Assembly (NCBI RefSeq): GCF_021129305.1
Contig: NZ_JAJOMB010000003.1
Span: 496,001 to 560,000 of the forward strand
Direction of reading: 5' to 3'
Source: Kineosporia babensis
GTDB lineage: Bacteria > Actinomycetota > Actinomycetes > Actinomycetales > Kineosporiaceae
Length of the DNA: 64,000 bases
Shown: positions 14,728 to 22,423 of the stretch, in pieces
Numbering within the stretch: the stretch's first letter is position 1
How the letters are laid out: every line of letters starts with the position of its first letter
The notes under the pieces: model-generated
Databases searched by the model: none
Seen by the model: only the letters and a program-made list of their open reading frames with translations
What the model was told of the DNA's origin: nothing
Program-made: the position numbers and the translations under genes

Positions 14728-15017
14728 GACGCCACCGCCATGTCCTGCTCGGCGTCGATGGCACGGCGGGCGCGGCGGACGGTGGTGACGTCGCATTCGA
14801 CGCGGGCGGCGATGGCTGCGTTCGACTGGGTGCCATCGAGGAGGAGGCGCCGGATGATTTCGCGGCGGTCTGCGGGGTAGAGGTAGACGCGGCGTCCGGC
14901 GAAGAAGTCTTCGACGATGCGGACGCTGTAGTCGACCTCGGTGAGTTTCACCCCCCGCCTGCGGGCATCGGGGGCTTCGCCTGCACGTGCGCATGACGTC
15001 TTGCTAGTCTCGGACAC
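14724..15017 (-). CDS. Helix-turn-helix phage regulator, 97 aa
   Basis: I use the GTG at 15017, four bases after AAGGAGG; an in-frame GTG at 15044 lacks a ribosome-binding site. The C-terminal half reads DRREIIRRLLLDGTQSNAAI then AARVECDVTTVRRARRAI, a helix-turn-helix of the type that senses short DNA sites. The protein at 22023-22286 has the same architecture and similar motif, so the phage has two related regulators, each first after a gap that carries a candidate operator. It probably controls early gene units. Confidence 0.7.
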   Translation of the reverse strand: MSETSKTSCARAGEAPDARRRGVKLTEVDYSVRIVEDFFAGRRVYLYPADRREIIRRLLLDGTQSNAAIAARVECDVTTVRRARRAIDAEQDMAVAS

Positions 15018-15150
15018 GAGACCTCCTTGATCTGATCGGTTCACTTCAGGTGCGGTTTCTGTTCACGGGCTCACGCCCAGCTGCGATCCCCACCCGGCCA
15101 AGGTTGAGGGGGTCGCAGTTTCGCTTTGTACTTCGATTGTTTCGTAGCCT

Positions 15151-15167
15151 ACATCAGTTTGTTTGAT
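15151..15167 (-). promoter_or_regulatory. Candidate phage operator, copy 2
   Basis: The minus-strand sequence ATCAAACAAACTGATGT contains the perfect dyad CATCA-7-TGATG (15152-15168). It lies in the 175-base gap between the genes at 15193 and 15017 and resembles the sites at 8858 and 22407. Confidence 0.5.
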
Positions 15168-15192
15168 GCACGCGGGCATGTCAGGAGCCCGT

Positions 15193-15372
15193 TCAGGGCT
15201 TGGTCGGCTTGCCCCGGCGGCGCCCCGGCTCCCGCTTGTAGTCGGCGAGACCGAGGGCCTGGAGCAGGTCGAGGCAGTCGTCGCCGGCCATCCTCCGGAC
15301 CGCAGCCGTAGCTGCCTCGCGTTCACCTGGCGCTTCCTGGATCGGGCCCAGGTCGGTTTGCATCTCGGTCAC
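15193..15372 (-). CDS. Hypothetical basic phage microprotein, 59 aa
   Basis: GTG at 15372 overlaps the methyltransferase stop as GTGA. The product has an acidic-helical N-terminus, DDCLDLLQALGLADYKREPG in the middle and a basic end (RRRGKPTKP). The coding signal is good. The gap that follows contains an operator candidate. Confidence 0.6.
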   Translation of the reverse strand: MTEMQTDLGPIQEAPGEREAATAAVRRMAGDDCLDLLQALGLADYKREPGRRRGKPTKP

Positions 15373-16979
15373 GCTGCAGCCTCCTGTCCGTGAAGGATGG
15401 GACGGATGCGGCTACCGATCCACGTTCCGACGGGCGGGCTTACAGCGTTCCCATACCCGTCGACGCGGTCGCGTTCGGAGCCCCACACGACGAACTTGCC
15501 TTCCTTGCCGGACCAAGTGACGTCGAACCCGCAGCCTCGGCCGATCTCGTTCGAGTTCAGCATCCGCAGGTAGCAGTCCTCGATGGGCATGTCGGCGAGC
15601 ATGCGCCGCCACTCGGCGGCCCAGTCGTCGACACCCTGGTCGATGCTCCCGGTGGCGGAGATGAGCGCAGGGATCTGCTCTGCTGTGACGGTCGGCATCG
15701 CCTCGGAATGCATGGTCGGGATGGTGTTCTTGCGGTAGGGCAGGATTCCGGTGGAGACGATCCCGATGGTTTCCGACCCGCACTGGGTGGGCAGCGCCTC
15801 GTCCAGTCCGCGGGGGATCCCCTGGTAATTGTTCACGGCGACTGCGAGGGCACCGCCGACGGACAGGAGTGCCGCTTCCTGCTGGCTGGTCTGTGTGGCC
15901 ATCGGCTGCCAGATGTGCCGCTCGGAGCCTCGCTGTGCTTTCGCCGGCATGAGGAGCGCGGGGAACTGGCCGAACTTGCGGCGTGCGCGGTCGGCTCGTT
16001 CCATCGTGGCGGGAGCGAGGTGGCCCCAGGTGACGTGCCCGGTCTTCTTGTCGGTGTGCGCTTTCAGGGGGCGGTCGCCGATGCGGGTGCCGATGTTGCT
16101 CAGGTCGATCGCGTCCAGGCTGGGCGTGAATGGCGGCACGACCTCGGCACGGCAGGAGGGGCACGTGTAGTGGTACTGCTTGCCGTAGTCGACGGTTCCG
16201 GTCAGTGGGATGCCCGTCTTCCATGTCCAGCGCGCCTCAACGGTCGTCTGGCAGCCTTCGCACCAGGACTCTGGCCGGTGCTCAAGGTCGGGGTCCGGGA
16301 GGTTCTTGTCCCAGAACACCCAGTAGCCGCGGTTCCTGGACTGGCCGACGCCGAAGAACATCGAGTTCAGGTACAGCACCTTGTGCTTGTAGCCGAGCTT
16401 TTCGATCTCTTTCAGCCACCACCGGTAGGTGCTGCCGTCGCCGATCTTCTTCGACCCGGGGATGAGTGGCCCCCACGAGTACAGCTGCGTCGTGCACTCG
16501 ACCAGGATTAGCCGCGGGTGGTGGACTGCGGCGTAGTGCAGGACGCAATTCGCCGTTGCCCTATCCCTTTCGGATCGAGTGACGCCGGACTCGTACTCCT
16601 CGTCGTAGGTGTCGAAAAGAGTTCCGCCCGTGGCGTAGGCGCGCTCAGAGTTGGCCCTGCTGTGGTTCTTGCAGCTCACGCCCGCCGCGAGCATGTCCGC
16701 TGCGGGGAGGTCTCGTGCGTCGTGGTAGTCCGCGGCATCCGTGTCGACCAGGTCGGCGCGCCAGTGCTCGACGTGCGGGTGGTTCGCTTCGTGGATCTCG
16801 ACCTTGTACGTGTTGTGGTTCGCGGCAAGGATCGTCGTGAAGCCCGCCTCTTCAATGCCCTCGGTCAAGCCACCGAACCCGGAGAACAGGTGGACTGCGG
16901 TCGGGTCGTCGTGGCGGAACCTCCGGCGGCGCTTCGCCGGCCGGTGCTGGGCGACAGTCCTCACCTTCGTCTTCGGCAT
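15369..16979 (-). CDS. C5-cytosine DNA methyltransferase with altered catalytic motifs
   Basis: The ATG at 16979 overlaps the previous stop (TAATG) behind GAGGAACG. The 536-residue enzyme has motif I LFSGFGGLTEGIEEAGF (31-47), motif IV with the nucleophile Cys103 in GVSCKNHS, motif VI as VECT at 160-163, motif VIII QSRNRG and motif X GYGNAVSPP near the C-terminus. The usual Pro-Cys of motif IV is Ser-Cys and the usual Glu-Asn-Val of motif VI is Glu-Cys-Thr. A CxxC/CxxC pair sits in the target-recognition part. Modified phage DNA would resist host restriction. The variant motifs match a phage subgroup seen from memory; the base product should be tested. Confidence 0.85.
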   Translation of the reverse strand: MPKTKVRTVAQHRPAKRRRRFRHDDPTAVHLFSGFGGLTEGIEEAGFTTILAANHNTYKVEIHEANHPHVEHWRADLVDTDAADYHDARDLPAADMLAAGVSCKNHSRANSERAYATGGTLFDTYDEEYESGVTRSERDRATANCVLHYAAVHHPRLILVECTTQLYSWGPLIPGSKKIGDGSTYRWWLKEIEKLGYKHKVLYLNSMFFGVGQSRNRGYWVFWDKNLPDPDLEHRPESWCEGCQTTVEARWTWKTGIPLTGTVDYGKQYHYTCPSCRAEVVPPFTPSLDAIDLSNIGTRIGDRPLKAHTDKKTGHVTWGHLAPATMERADRARRKFGQFPALLMPAKAQRGSERHIWQPMATQTSQQEAALLSVGGALAVAVNNYQGIPRGLDEALPTQCGSETIGIVSTGILPYRKNTIPTMHSEAMPTVTAEQIPALISATGSIDQGVDDWAAEWRRMLADMPIEDCYLRMLNSNEIGRGCGFDVTWSGKEGKFVVWGSERDRVDGYGNAVSPPVGTWIGSRIRPILHGQEAAA

Positions 16980-17203
16980 TACCACGTTCCTCGATTCGTT
17001 GTCTGTCGTCCGGCTCGTGCGCAGTCTGGGCAGAGCCAGCGGCCGTTGCGGTCGCGCCACCAGCCGGCCTTCCCGGCGGCGGTGAATGCGTTGGTGATGT
17101 CGATGTCTTTGAGGTCGGCGTCGGGTGGGACGTATCCGATCTGGCGGGGGCAGAGGCTGTCGCGCCAGTCTGCGTCGCAGAGGATCTGGACGATGGCGCT
17201 CAC
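16979..17203 (-). CDS. Small phage protein with CPDC motif, 74 aa
   Basis: GTG at 17203 overlaps the previous stop; the end overlaps the methyltransferase start. It reads ILCDADWRDSLCPRQIGYVP early and WLCPDCARAG late, so four Cys could bind zinc. Position between the DpdA-like and methyltransferase genes invites a link to DNA modification, which is inference only. Confidence 0.6.
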   Translation of the reverse strand: MSAIVQILCDADWRDSLCPRQIGYVPPDADLKDIDITNAFTAAGKAGWWRDRNGRWLCPDCARAGRQTTNRGTW

Positions 17204-18144
17204 GCTGCGCTCTCCCAGTCGAGGTCAAGACCCAACTGGGCCGGCCCGCCCAGTTCGGCGAGGATCGCCTCCCGGCGGTGTACCGCGTACGGGAGGCAGT
17301 TGTTGCAGGGCCCGGAGTGGATGCAGCCGGGGAGTCGTTCGCCGGCGCGCCGTGAACCGTAGGACCAGGCCAGCGAGTCGGCAGAAGCAAGCATGTGACC
17401 GTACTTCCGCAGGCCGAGAGTTTTCACGCCGAACCCGTGGAGGCGGTAGCCCTTCGCGTGGAAAGTGGAGACGATCGCGCCGATCTCCTCGGTGGCCTGA
17501 CGTCGGCATACGGAGCCGAGACCCACCAGAGCAGCTGCCCTCAGGTCGATCCCGGCCTTCGCATACATGGCGTCGTGCCTGAGGTAGTGCCGCAGCAGCC
17601 ATCCTTGGAGCGTGGGGAGCCAATGAATCCACGGGAACTCCCGCACCAGCCACAGGTACGAGTCGATCGTGAGTTCCTGGTGGATGTCGACGGCCCGCTC
17701 GAACGCCACCGGATCGTCGGGGTCATCGCAGAACCCAGTGCCCGTGAACGTCCCGTCCTTCGTTTCGCCGCCTGCGATGACGAACGGCTCACACATCCAG
17801 TCCTGGATGGCCGAGAACATCGGCATGCCGACGCCCTCACAGATGCGGGCGACCATCGACCCGAACTCGTCGGGGCCTTGCCGCCAGCCACCGAAGTCGC
17901 GGAGTTCGGTGAAACCACCCGAATCGAGGGCCCAGATGCAGCGGGCTTTCGGGAGGTTATCGCCCAGGTTGCGGATCGCATACTCGCCGAGTGTTCGCGC
18001 CGAAACGAACAGGGGGACCGGGGATTGCGCGAGCCAGTTCGGCCGGTGTGCTCCCAGGTAGAATATGGGCTGCCCTGGCTTGCGATACCAGCCTGTCTTC
18101 GCCAGAGCTTGCGCCCTGGCCGGAGCTTCTGCGTGCGCGCTCAC
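17200..18144 (-). CDS. Queuine tRNA-ribosyltransferase-like (DpdA-type) phage protein
   Basis: GTG at 18144 overlaps the upstream stop as GTGA; 314 residues. The segment FYLGAHRPNWLAQSPVPLFV, then CIWALDSGGFTELRDFGGW and FSAIQDWMCEP, is the pattern of phage transglycosylase-like proteins related to TGT/DpdA (a DUF7221-type family in my recollection). The DSGGF segment holds the presumed catalytic Asp. The C-terminal PGCIHSGPCNNCLPYAVHRR provides Cys and His for the zinc seen in this family. DpdA exchanges guanine in DNA for a 7-deazaguanine. No preQ0-making genes are in the window, so the host or the missing phage part would supply the base. Confidence 0.75.
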   Translation of the reverse strand: MSAHAEAPARAQALAKTGWYRKPGQPIFYLGAHRPNWLAQSPVPLFVSARTLGEYAIRNLGDNLPKARCIWALDSGGFTELRDFGGWRQGPDEFGSMVARICEGVGMPMFSAIQDWMCEPFVIAGGETKDGTFTGTGFCDDPDDPVAFERAVDIHQELTIDSYLWLVREFPWIHWLPTLQGWLLRHYLRHDAMYAKAGIDLRAAALVGLGSVCRRQATEEIGAIVSTFHAKGYRLHGFGVKTLGLRKYGHMLASADSLAWSYGSRRAGERLPGCIHSGPCNNCLPYAVHRREAILAELGGPAQLGLDLDWESAA

Positions 18145-18470
18145 GGGTTCGCCCGGCGTAGGTACTCGTTAGCGTGACAGGGCAGCTCGTCCAAGGGGCA
18201 CGTGCACGCGAGGTCTCGCCCGGCGAGCTCGTGAATGTTGTTGAGAATAAACATTCTTCGGCCTTCTTCGACGTCGTGCCAGTCGGTTCCGTCGAGCCAG
18301 TCGCCGAAACGCTTGACGGCTTCGGCGCGGGCGCGGCCTGCTGGGACGCCCCACGCGGTGAGGTCGGAGACGCGGAACGGGTTGCCCCAGCGTGATGTCC
18401 GGTCGACGATCGTCGCGTTTGCCGGGAGGCGCCAGCCGCGGACTCGGCGCCTCTGGATCCGTTCAGGCAT
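18141..18470 (-). CDS. DUF4326 protein, 109 aa
   Basis: The ATG at 18470 overlaps the upstream gene by eight bases. The order RIQRRRVRGWRLPANATIVD, RWGNPF and LAGRDLACTCPLDELPCHAN is the DUF4326 signature found in many phages. The Cys and His at the C-terminus may be catalytic or metal-binding. Biochemical role is not established. Confidence 0.85.
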   Translation of the reverse strand: MPERIQRRRVRGWRLPANATIVDRTSRWGNPFRVSDLTAWGVPAGRARAEAVKRFGDWLDGTDWHDVEEGRRMFILNNIHELAGRDLACTCPLDELPCHANEYLRRANP

Positions 18471-18672
18471 CGTTGACCTTCTCCCAGTCGGTGACGTGGA
18501 TGCGACGGATGACGACGATCGGGCTCTCGCCGACCTTGCGCCAGTCTTCGGCGATCATCTCGGCTAGATGCTGGTCGCCCTGGACGTTCCGGGTTCCTTT
18601 CAATCCTTCGACCTGGACGCCGAACTCGACGATGTACTGCTCCCCGCCGTCTTCAGCGATCCGGGCGCTCAT
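18463..18672 (-). CDS. Hypothetical phage protein, 69 aa
   Basis: ATG at 18672 overlaps the previous stop as ATGA. It reads as a small beta-alpha protein (EQYIVEFGVQVEGLKGTRNV, ESPIVVIRRIHVTDWEKV). No family recognised. Confidence 0.6.
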   Translation of the reverse strand: MSARIAEDGGEQYIVEFGVQVEGLKGTRNVQGDQHLAEMIAEDWRKVGESPIVVIRRIHVTDWEKVNDA

Positions 18673-18956
18673 GCCATCACCGTCCGGTCGACGCGCACGT
18701 CTCCGCTCCCACCAAGCAGGCGGTGGAGTTCGCTGATGCCGGGGCCGGTGATGACGAGGACTGTTCCCTGCTGGTCGACGAAACCCCAAGCTTCAAGGTT
18801 GATTTGCCGGTTGGCTCCGTTCCCGACGATCCACTTCTTGCGCCGCATCACGGTGAAAAGGAGCCGTTTGGTGGCCCAGACGTCTGACTCGCAGAGGATC
18901 TCGACGGCATCGTCGACTGTCCAGGTGCCCGACAGGCGGGCCATGGTGGCGGTCAT
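18669..18956 (-). CDS. KilAC-like small phage protein, 95 aa
   Basis: ATG at 18956 overlaps the upstream stop. The part RLLFTVMRRKKWIVGNGANR followed by VLVITGPGISELHRLL resembles the DNA-binding C-terminal (KilAC/ANT) domain of phage antirepressors, without the BRO-N domain seen in the full protein at 21205. It could be a stand-alone regulator. The assignment is moderate. Confidence 0.55.
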   Translation of the reverse strand: MTATMARLSGTWTVDDAVEILCESDVWATKRLLFTVMRRKKWIVGNGANRQINLEAWGFVDQQGTVLVITGPGISELHRLLGGSGDVRVDRTVMA

Positions 18957-19258
18957 GCGTCTGCCTCTCTGGGTGTGGCGTGGATGAGTGGCCGCCCGTC
19001 CGTGTCGTAGCCGCACGCGGTGGTGGACTCGCAGACGGGGCACGGGTCAAGGCTGAGGGACTCATCGGCCTCGGGCTCTTCGGGTTCCTCGTTGACGCAC
19101 GGGCAGCCGCAGGGTCCGTCGGCTGGCGACTGGTCCGGGTCCCGGGCGACCAACCGAGCTGCTAGCCGGTCTTCGTCGGAAGCCCAACCATGCGGGCCGC
19201 CAGGGCACTGAAGGAGCATGCAAGCCCAGCATTTGCGCGGGCACACGGTGACGGTCAC
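18953..19258 (-). CDS. Cys-rich phage protein, 101 aa
   Basis: GTG at 19258 is coupled as GTGA. Ten Cys are spread as CPRKCWACMLLQC, GPCGCPC, and DPCPVCESTTACG, which suggests two or more metal sites. Acidic linker between. Function unknown. Confidence 0.6.
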   Translation of the reverse strand: MTVTVCPRKCWACMLLQCPGGPHGWASDEDRLAARLVARDPDQSPADGPCGCPCVNEEPEEPEADESLSLDPCPVCESTTACGYDTDGRPLIHATPREADA

Positions 19259-19479
19259 GACGTCTCCTCGGGTTCGATGAGTGCGGTGTGGAGGAACCCG
19301 CAGTCGTCCATCCACTCCTCAGGGGAAGGCGGTCCGGTCACGGTGTGCTCGTCGCCAGGGTGGTCGTCGTGCGCCCACCAGCCGCCGAACGGGCACGGAA
19401 TCCACGAGACCGGGGCCCCGCAGGTCTCGCACGTGTCGACGAGAACGGGACGGCCGTCAACTGTGGCTACGGTGCTCAC
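19255..19479 (-). CDS. Small zinc-ribbon-like phage protein, 74 aa
   Basis: GTG at 19479 overlaps the upstream stop. DTCETCGAPVSWIPCPFGGW, HDDHPGDEH and DDCG provide several Cys and His. Likely binds zinc; role unknown. Confidence 0.6.
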   Translation of the reverse strand: MSTVATVDGRPVLVDTCETCGAPVSWIPCPFGGWWAHDDHPGDEHTVTGPPSPEEWMDDCGFLHTALIEPEETS

Positions 19480-19880
19480 GGCTTCCACCTCGCAACCTTG
19501 CATTCGGAGAGCCCGGGACAATCGGCGGGACTGTGACGGTCGAGCCCTTCACCGCCCTGAAGCATGACCGCGTAGTCGATGTGGTCCGTGGCCCTGGTCG
19601 CGGCGGACTCGTCGCTCTCGAACCAGTGACCGCCGGCGTGGCCTTCGTTCTCGTGCCAGCCATTCGGGATCTTCTTCTGGCACGGCAGGCCATCGCGAGA
19701 CTCGGGGCAGCGCATGGTGCCGTCCGAGACTGGTCCACAGGGCTTCCAGCCCGCACAGTCTCGGTCGTGGCGCACTTCGCCGAGACTGCCCACCTCGTGG
19801 TGGCCCTCCACCAGCAGGATTGGATCGCCGCAGTGGCAGCACTTCAGCGGCCTCGGGAGGATCATCAGTGTCTCAGCCAC
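19476..19880 (-). CDS. Cys/His-rich phage protein, 134 aa
   Basis: I use the GTG at 19880, which overlaps the upstream gene by eight bases; the ATG at 19865 is an alternative. The N-terminus KCCHCGDPILLVEGHHEVGS is a zinc-finger-like unit, and RCPESRDGLPCQKKIPNGWH with GHAGGHW forms a second Cys/His group. Similar two-module proteins are common in Streptomyces-type phages. Function unknown. Confidence 0.6.
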   Translation of the reverse strand: MAETLMILPRPLKCCHCGDPILLVEGHHEVGSLGEVRHDRDCAGWKPCGPVSDGTMRCPESRDGLPCQKKIPNGWHENEGHAGGHWFESDESAATRATDHIDYAVMLQGGEGLDRHSPADCPGLSECKVARWKP

Positions 19881-20391
19881 GGTCGGCCTCCGTTGAGCGC
19901 GTGACGACGTCCCGGGTAAGCGTGAGGTGGCCGACCTCGACTGCGGGCTCGATGGCGCCGCAGTGGTAGCCGTTCCCGGCGATCGAGTGCCGGATTGTGT
20001 GCTCACTGATCCAGCAGTTGCCCTTGTGGCGGGGCTTCAATTCGCACTGGGCGCCGCCACCCTCGCGCTTCTGGCAGAGATGCTTGCCGATCTCGTAGTC
20101 AAGCACCTGACACAAGCCGGGACCTGACTCCGTCGCCCACACGACGGGTTCGGATGCCTCAATGACGACAGTCGCTCCGTACTTCTCGATCAGGTCGGCT
20201 CGCCACCGGGCACCATTCAGCGACAGGAAGTTCCGCACCGGGGGCCAGTAGAACGCTTGCTCGCCCTCGAAGTTGCGCGGGTCGGCCTCCCACCCCTCGG
20301 GCTCCCACCCCTCGAACAGTTCCGACTCGACCCAACCCGGGGCGGGCATCTCGGGATAGGTGACCTTGAGGCGATACACGCGGGCGGTCAT
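19873..20391 (-). CDS. Hypothetical phage protein with Cys/His module, 172 aa
   Basis: ATG at 20391 overlaps the previous stop as ATGA. The first 100 residues are beta-rich with many aromatics (GWVESELFEGWEPEGWEADP). After these, LCQKREGGGAQCELKPRHKG and NCWISEHT make a Cys-Cys-His-Cys-His group. Unknown function. Confidence 0.6.
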   Translation of the reverse strand: MTARVYRLKVTYPEMPAPGWVESELFEGWEPEGWEADPRNFEGEQAFYWPPVRNFLSLNGARWRADLIEKYGATVVIEASEPVVWATESGPGLCQVLDYEIGKHLCQKREGGGAQCELKPRHKGNCWISEHTIRHSIAGNGYHCGAIEPAVEVGHLTLTRDVVTRSTEADRG

Positions 20392-20747
20392 GCCTTCACC
20401 CCCCTCGGCTGCGGGAGGGGCTCGGGGAAGGTGAAGTCTGCGAGAAGGTTTTCGCAAAGCTCCTCGTAGGTCTCGATCTCCGTCTGGTAGAAGGTGTTGT
20501 CGAGCGCCCTCCCTTCGGGACTCCACGGGTCAATGCCCATGGCGCCACACGCGGCTTCGTCGTCAGGCTTGCCGGTAAAGTCGGGGTTGTCGATCAGGGT
20601 GATGCGGCCTGCGAGGCAAGCTGTAGTTCCACAGTGGGCGTCAACGATGAGCCAGTCGCTCATGTCGAACTCGCTGGGATGGTCAGCGATGTGCTGCAAT
20701 GCCTTCTTGAGTAAGGGCCAGGCGTGCTTCGGGAATGCGATGGTCAC
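20388..20747 (-). CDS. Hypothetical phage protein, 119 aa
   Basis: GTG at 20747 overlaps the upstream stop. The N-terminal half AWPLLKKALQHIADHPSEFD then DAHCGTTACLAGRITLI has the order of a family seen in bacteria and phages with a conserved CGT.ACxAG segment. The C-terminus is acidic. No function known. Confidence 0.6.
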   Translation of the reverse strand: MTIAFPKHAWPLLKKALQHIADHPSEFDMSDWLIVDAHCGTTACLAGRITLIDNPDFTGKPDDEAACGAMGIDPWSPEGRALDNTFYQTEIETYEELCENLLADFTFPEPLPQPRGVKA

Positions 20748-21205
20748 TTTTCTCCCCCAACGGTTTCGGTGTGCGTGACGACGGTGACCGGCATCACCGG
20801 GTTGCCTGCGGACACGGTCACCCGGGTCACGACCTGCGTGTCGTCCGGCAGGTTGCAGGCGATCTCGCCGGCCAACATGAGACGGATCTGCTCGTCGGTC
20901 GCCTGGTTCAGCGGCACGTACTCCCCGGTGATGCATTCGGTGCAGCCACAGCCGCGCGGGTCGATCGCGATCGGCCACTCCGTACGGCCCGTGCGGATCA
21001 GCTCGACAGGGCCCTCGAACAGGACATCAGTCCAGGACCAGTAGCCCTGATCCGAGGAGAGGGCATCATCGGGGCCATCGACCTCATCCCACGGCATCAG
21101 GCCGTGCTCCGAGACTCGCCGGAAGTAGACTGTGCCGTCGTCGGTCTCGGCGGAGACGACGGCGCCGTAGCCGGGCTCGGGCGGCAGAGAGAAACGGATG
21201 CCCAT
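20744..21205 (-). CDS. Hypothetical phage protein, 153 aa
   Basis: ATG at 21205 overlaps the KilA stop as TGATG. The N-terminal 80 residues are beta-rich (GAVVSAETDDGTVYFRRVSE). A Cys motif CGCTEC and EYVPLNQATDEQIRLMLAGE follow. No family recognised. Confidence 0.6.
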   Translation of the reverse strand: MGIRFSLPPEPGYGAVVSAETDDGTVYFRRVSEHGLMPWDEVDGPDDALSSDQGYWSWTDVLFEGPVELIRTGRTEWPIAIDPRGCGCTECITGEYVPLNQATDEQIRLMLAGEIACNLPDDTQVVTRVTVSAGNPVMPVTVVTHTETVGGEK

Positions 21206-22023
21206 CAGAGGTCACCGCCCTCAAGCGCAAGGGCCGTCTGCCCAGCGGAGAGACGACGGTGAATCTCCAACCGCCCCTTCGCCGTGACACGAACCTGCGG
21301 CGATGCCGCCCTACGCTCCCCCGACTTCTTGTGCTCGTAGCTCTGCTCCTTCGCAGAAAGCCACCCGCAGTCGATGTACCGCTGGTAGGGGCGACGGTCG
21401 GCGCCGATCCACTTCCATTCCCGCAGTCGGGCGAACAGGCGACCCTCGCCGATTTCCAGCCCGTAGTCGCGGGCCAGGATCTGCGCAGTGTCGCGCACTG
21501 ACAGATCGCCATCGACGAGGATCACCCGCTCGGCGTACGCGGCCTTCGGCTGTAGCTCGGCAACCTGCTGCTGGGATGCGGCCAGCGCGTCCTCTGCCTC
21601 GATGACCATCTGCGCGAGATCGCGGCGGCTCAGTGTCTCCTGGCGCTGGGCCGGGATTCCGTAAGAGCCAGTGGTCAGCACGGACGGGAGAACTTCGCCG
21701 TACACCCAGTCCTGGAAACGCTGAACCTGTGCACGCTTGGCTGTATCCTTGATCTTGCTGACCTGCCGCTGCCCGAGCGCCTGAAGGAAGGCACGGCGGG
21801 TGATGTAGAGAATCCGCTGGTCGCCAGCACGACTACGCGAATTCGCGTAGCCCTGCTCGGCTTCCGGAAGGCTACGTGTCATGGTCGGCGCGTCCCGGTA
21901 TCCGAGCGTCCGGGCCACCTCGGCAGCACCGACCCAGAATCCGTCTGTCGGGTGAGGCATCACGAAGAGCTGGAACTCATCGTTGGCGAGCGGGGCGAAC
22001 GCGTCGAGGGCGCTGATCGACAT
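21205..22023 (-). CDS. Phage antirepressor, BRO-N plus KilAC domains
   Basis: ATG at 22023 overlaps the stop of the HTH gene (TGATG). The 272-residue protein has a BRO-N domain (residues 15-115: GFWVGAAEVARTLGYRD, ILYITRRAFLQALGQRQV, FQDWVYGEVLPSVLTTGSYG). A helical linker (AQMVIEAEDALAASQQQVAE) leads to a KilAC domain (about 170-265: LSVRDTAQILARDYGLEIGE, RPYQRYIDCGWLSAKEQSYE). Such proteins counter repressors and set the lysis/lysogeny balance. It is co-transcribed with the HTH gene above. Confidence 0.88.
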   Translation of the reverse strand: MSISALDAFAPLANDEFQLFVMPHPTDGFWVGAAEVARTLGYRDAPTMTRSLPEAEQGYANSRSRAGDQRILYITRRAFLQALGQRQVSKIKDTAKRAQVQRFQDWVYGEVLPSVLTTGSYGIPAQRQETLSRRDLAQMVIEAEDALAASQQQVAELQPKAAYAERVILVDGDLSVRDTAQILARDYGLEIGEGRLFARLREWKWIGADRRPYQRYIDCGWLSAKEQSYEHKKSGERRAASPQVRVTAKGRLEIHRRLSAGQTALALEGGDL

Positions 22024-22286
22024 CAGGCCGCCTCCGCCCGGAACGTGCACCGGATGCGGCGGATCTGCGACGGGTCTCGCTGGACGCGCCGGGCGATCTC
22101 GGCCGTGTTCATGCCGGTGGCTAGGAGGCGCCGTACGGCTTCCCAGCATTCGGCGGGGGTCATGTAGTCCGGGCGTCCAGCCATGGCTTCGCGGACGGCG
22201 TGCTCGTTGTAGGGGCGCCGGCTGTAGGCGCCGGGCGAGCGTGAGTTTCCGGATGCCTTGCGAGGTGTCGTCGTAGCGTCAGCCAC
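22023..22286 (-). CDS. Helix-turn-helix phage regulator, 87 aa
   Basis: GTG at 22286 is used; the likely ribosome-binding site GAGAGG lies inside a hairpin loop (22290-22319). The C-terminal 45 residues (TPAECWEAVRRLLATGMNTA, EIARRVQRDPSQIRRIR) are a helix-turn-helix closely like that at 14724-15017. It leads a unit whose next gene is the antirepressor, consistent with a regulatory module. Confidence 0.7.
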   Translation of the reverse strand: MADATTTPRKASGNSRSPGAYSRRPYNEHAVREAMAGRPDYMTPAECWEAVRRLLATGMNTAEIARRVQRDPSQIRRIRCTFRAEAA

Positions 22287-22289
22287 GTA

Positions 22290-22353
22290 CGATCACCGCC
22301 TCTCAAAGTCGGGTGATCGGTTGAGGGCCAGCGCTTGCAGGCGCTGGCCCTCA
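22290..22353 (-). promoter_or_regulatory. Two hairpins in the leader of the HTH-antirepressor unit
   Basis: The first hairpin in transcript order is a perfect 13-bp stem with a 6-base loop (22322-22334 with 22341-22353). The second pairs CGATCACC with GGTGATCG (8 bp, 22290-22297 and 22312-22319), and its loop contains GAGAGG. It ends three bases before the GTG start. The pair could serve as terminator plus translation-blocking hairpin or as an attenuator. Confidence 0.5.
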
Positions 22354-22406
22354 CTTGCGCCCGGGGCACGCAGAAGCGCGCCTCGGGTTCGATTACTCTG
22401 AACCGT

Positions 22407-22423
22407 ACATCAGAATGATCGAT
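22407..22423 (-). promoter_or_regulatory. Candidate phage operator, copy 3
   Basis: The minus-strand ATCGATCATTCTGATGT matches the copy at 15151 at 12 of 17 positions and shares CTGATGTA followed by G/C-G. It lies in the gap between the clamp gene stop (22451) and the HTH gene start. Confidence 0.45.

Noticed and set aside
15063-15326. Minus-strand frame across the operator-bearing gap
   Set aside because: No ribosome-binding site, atypical composition, and it overlaps the better small gene at 15193-15372 in another frame.
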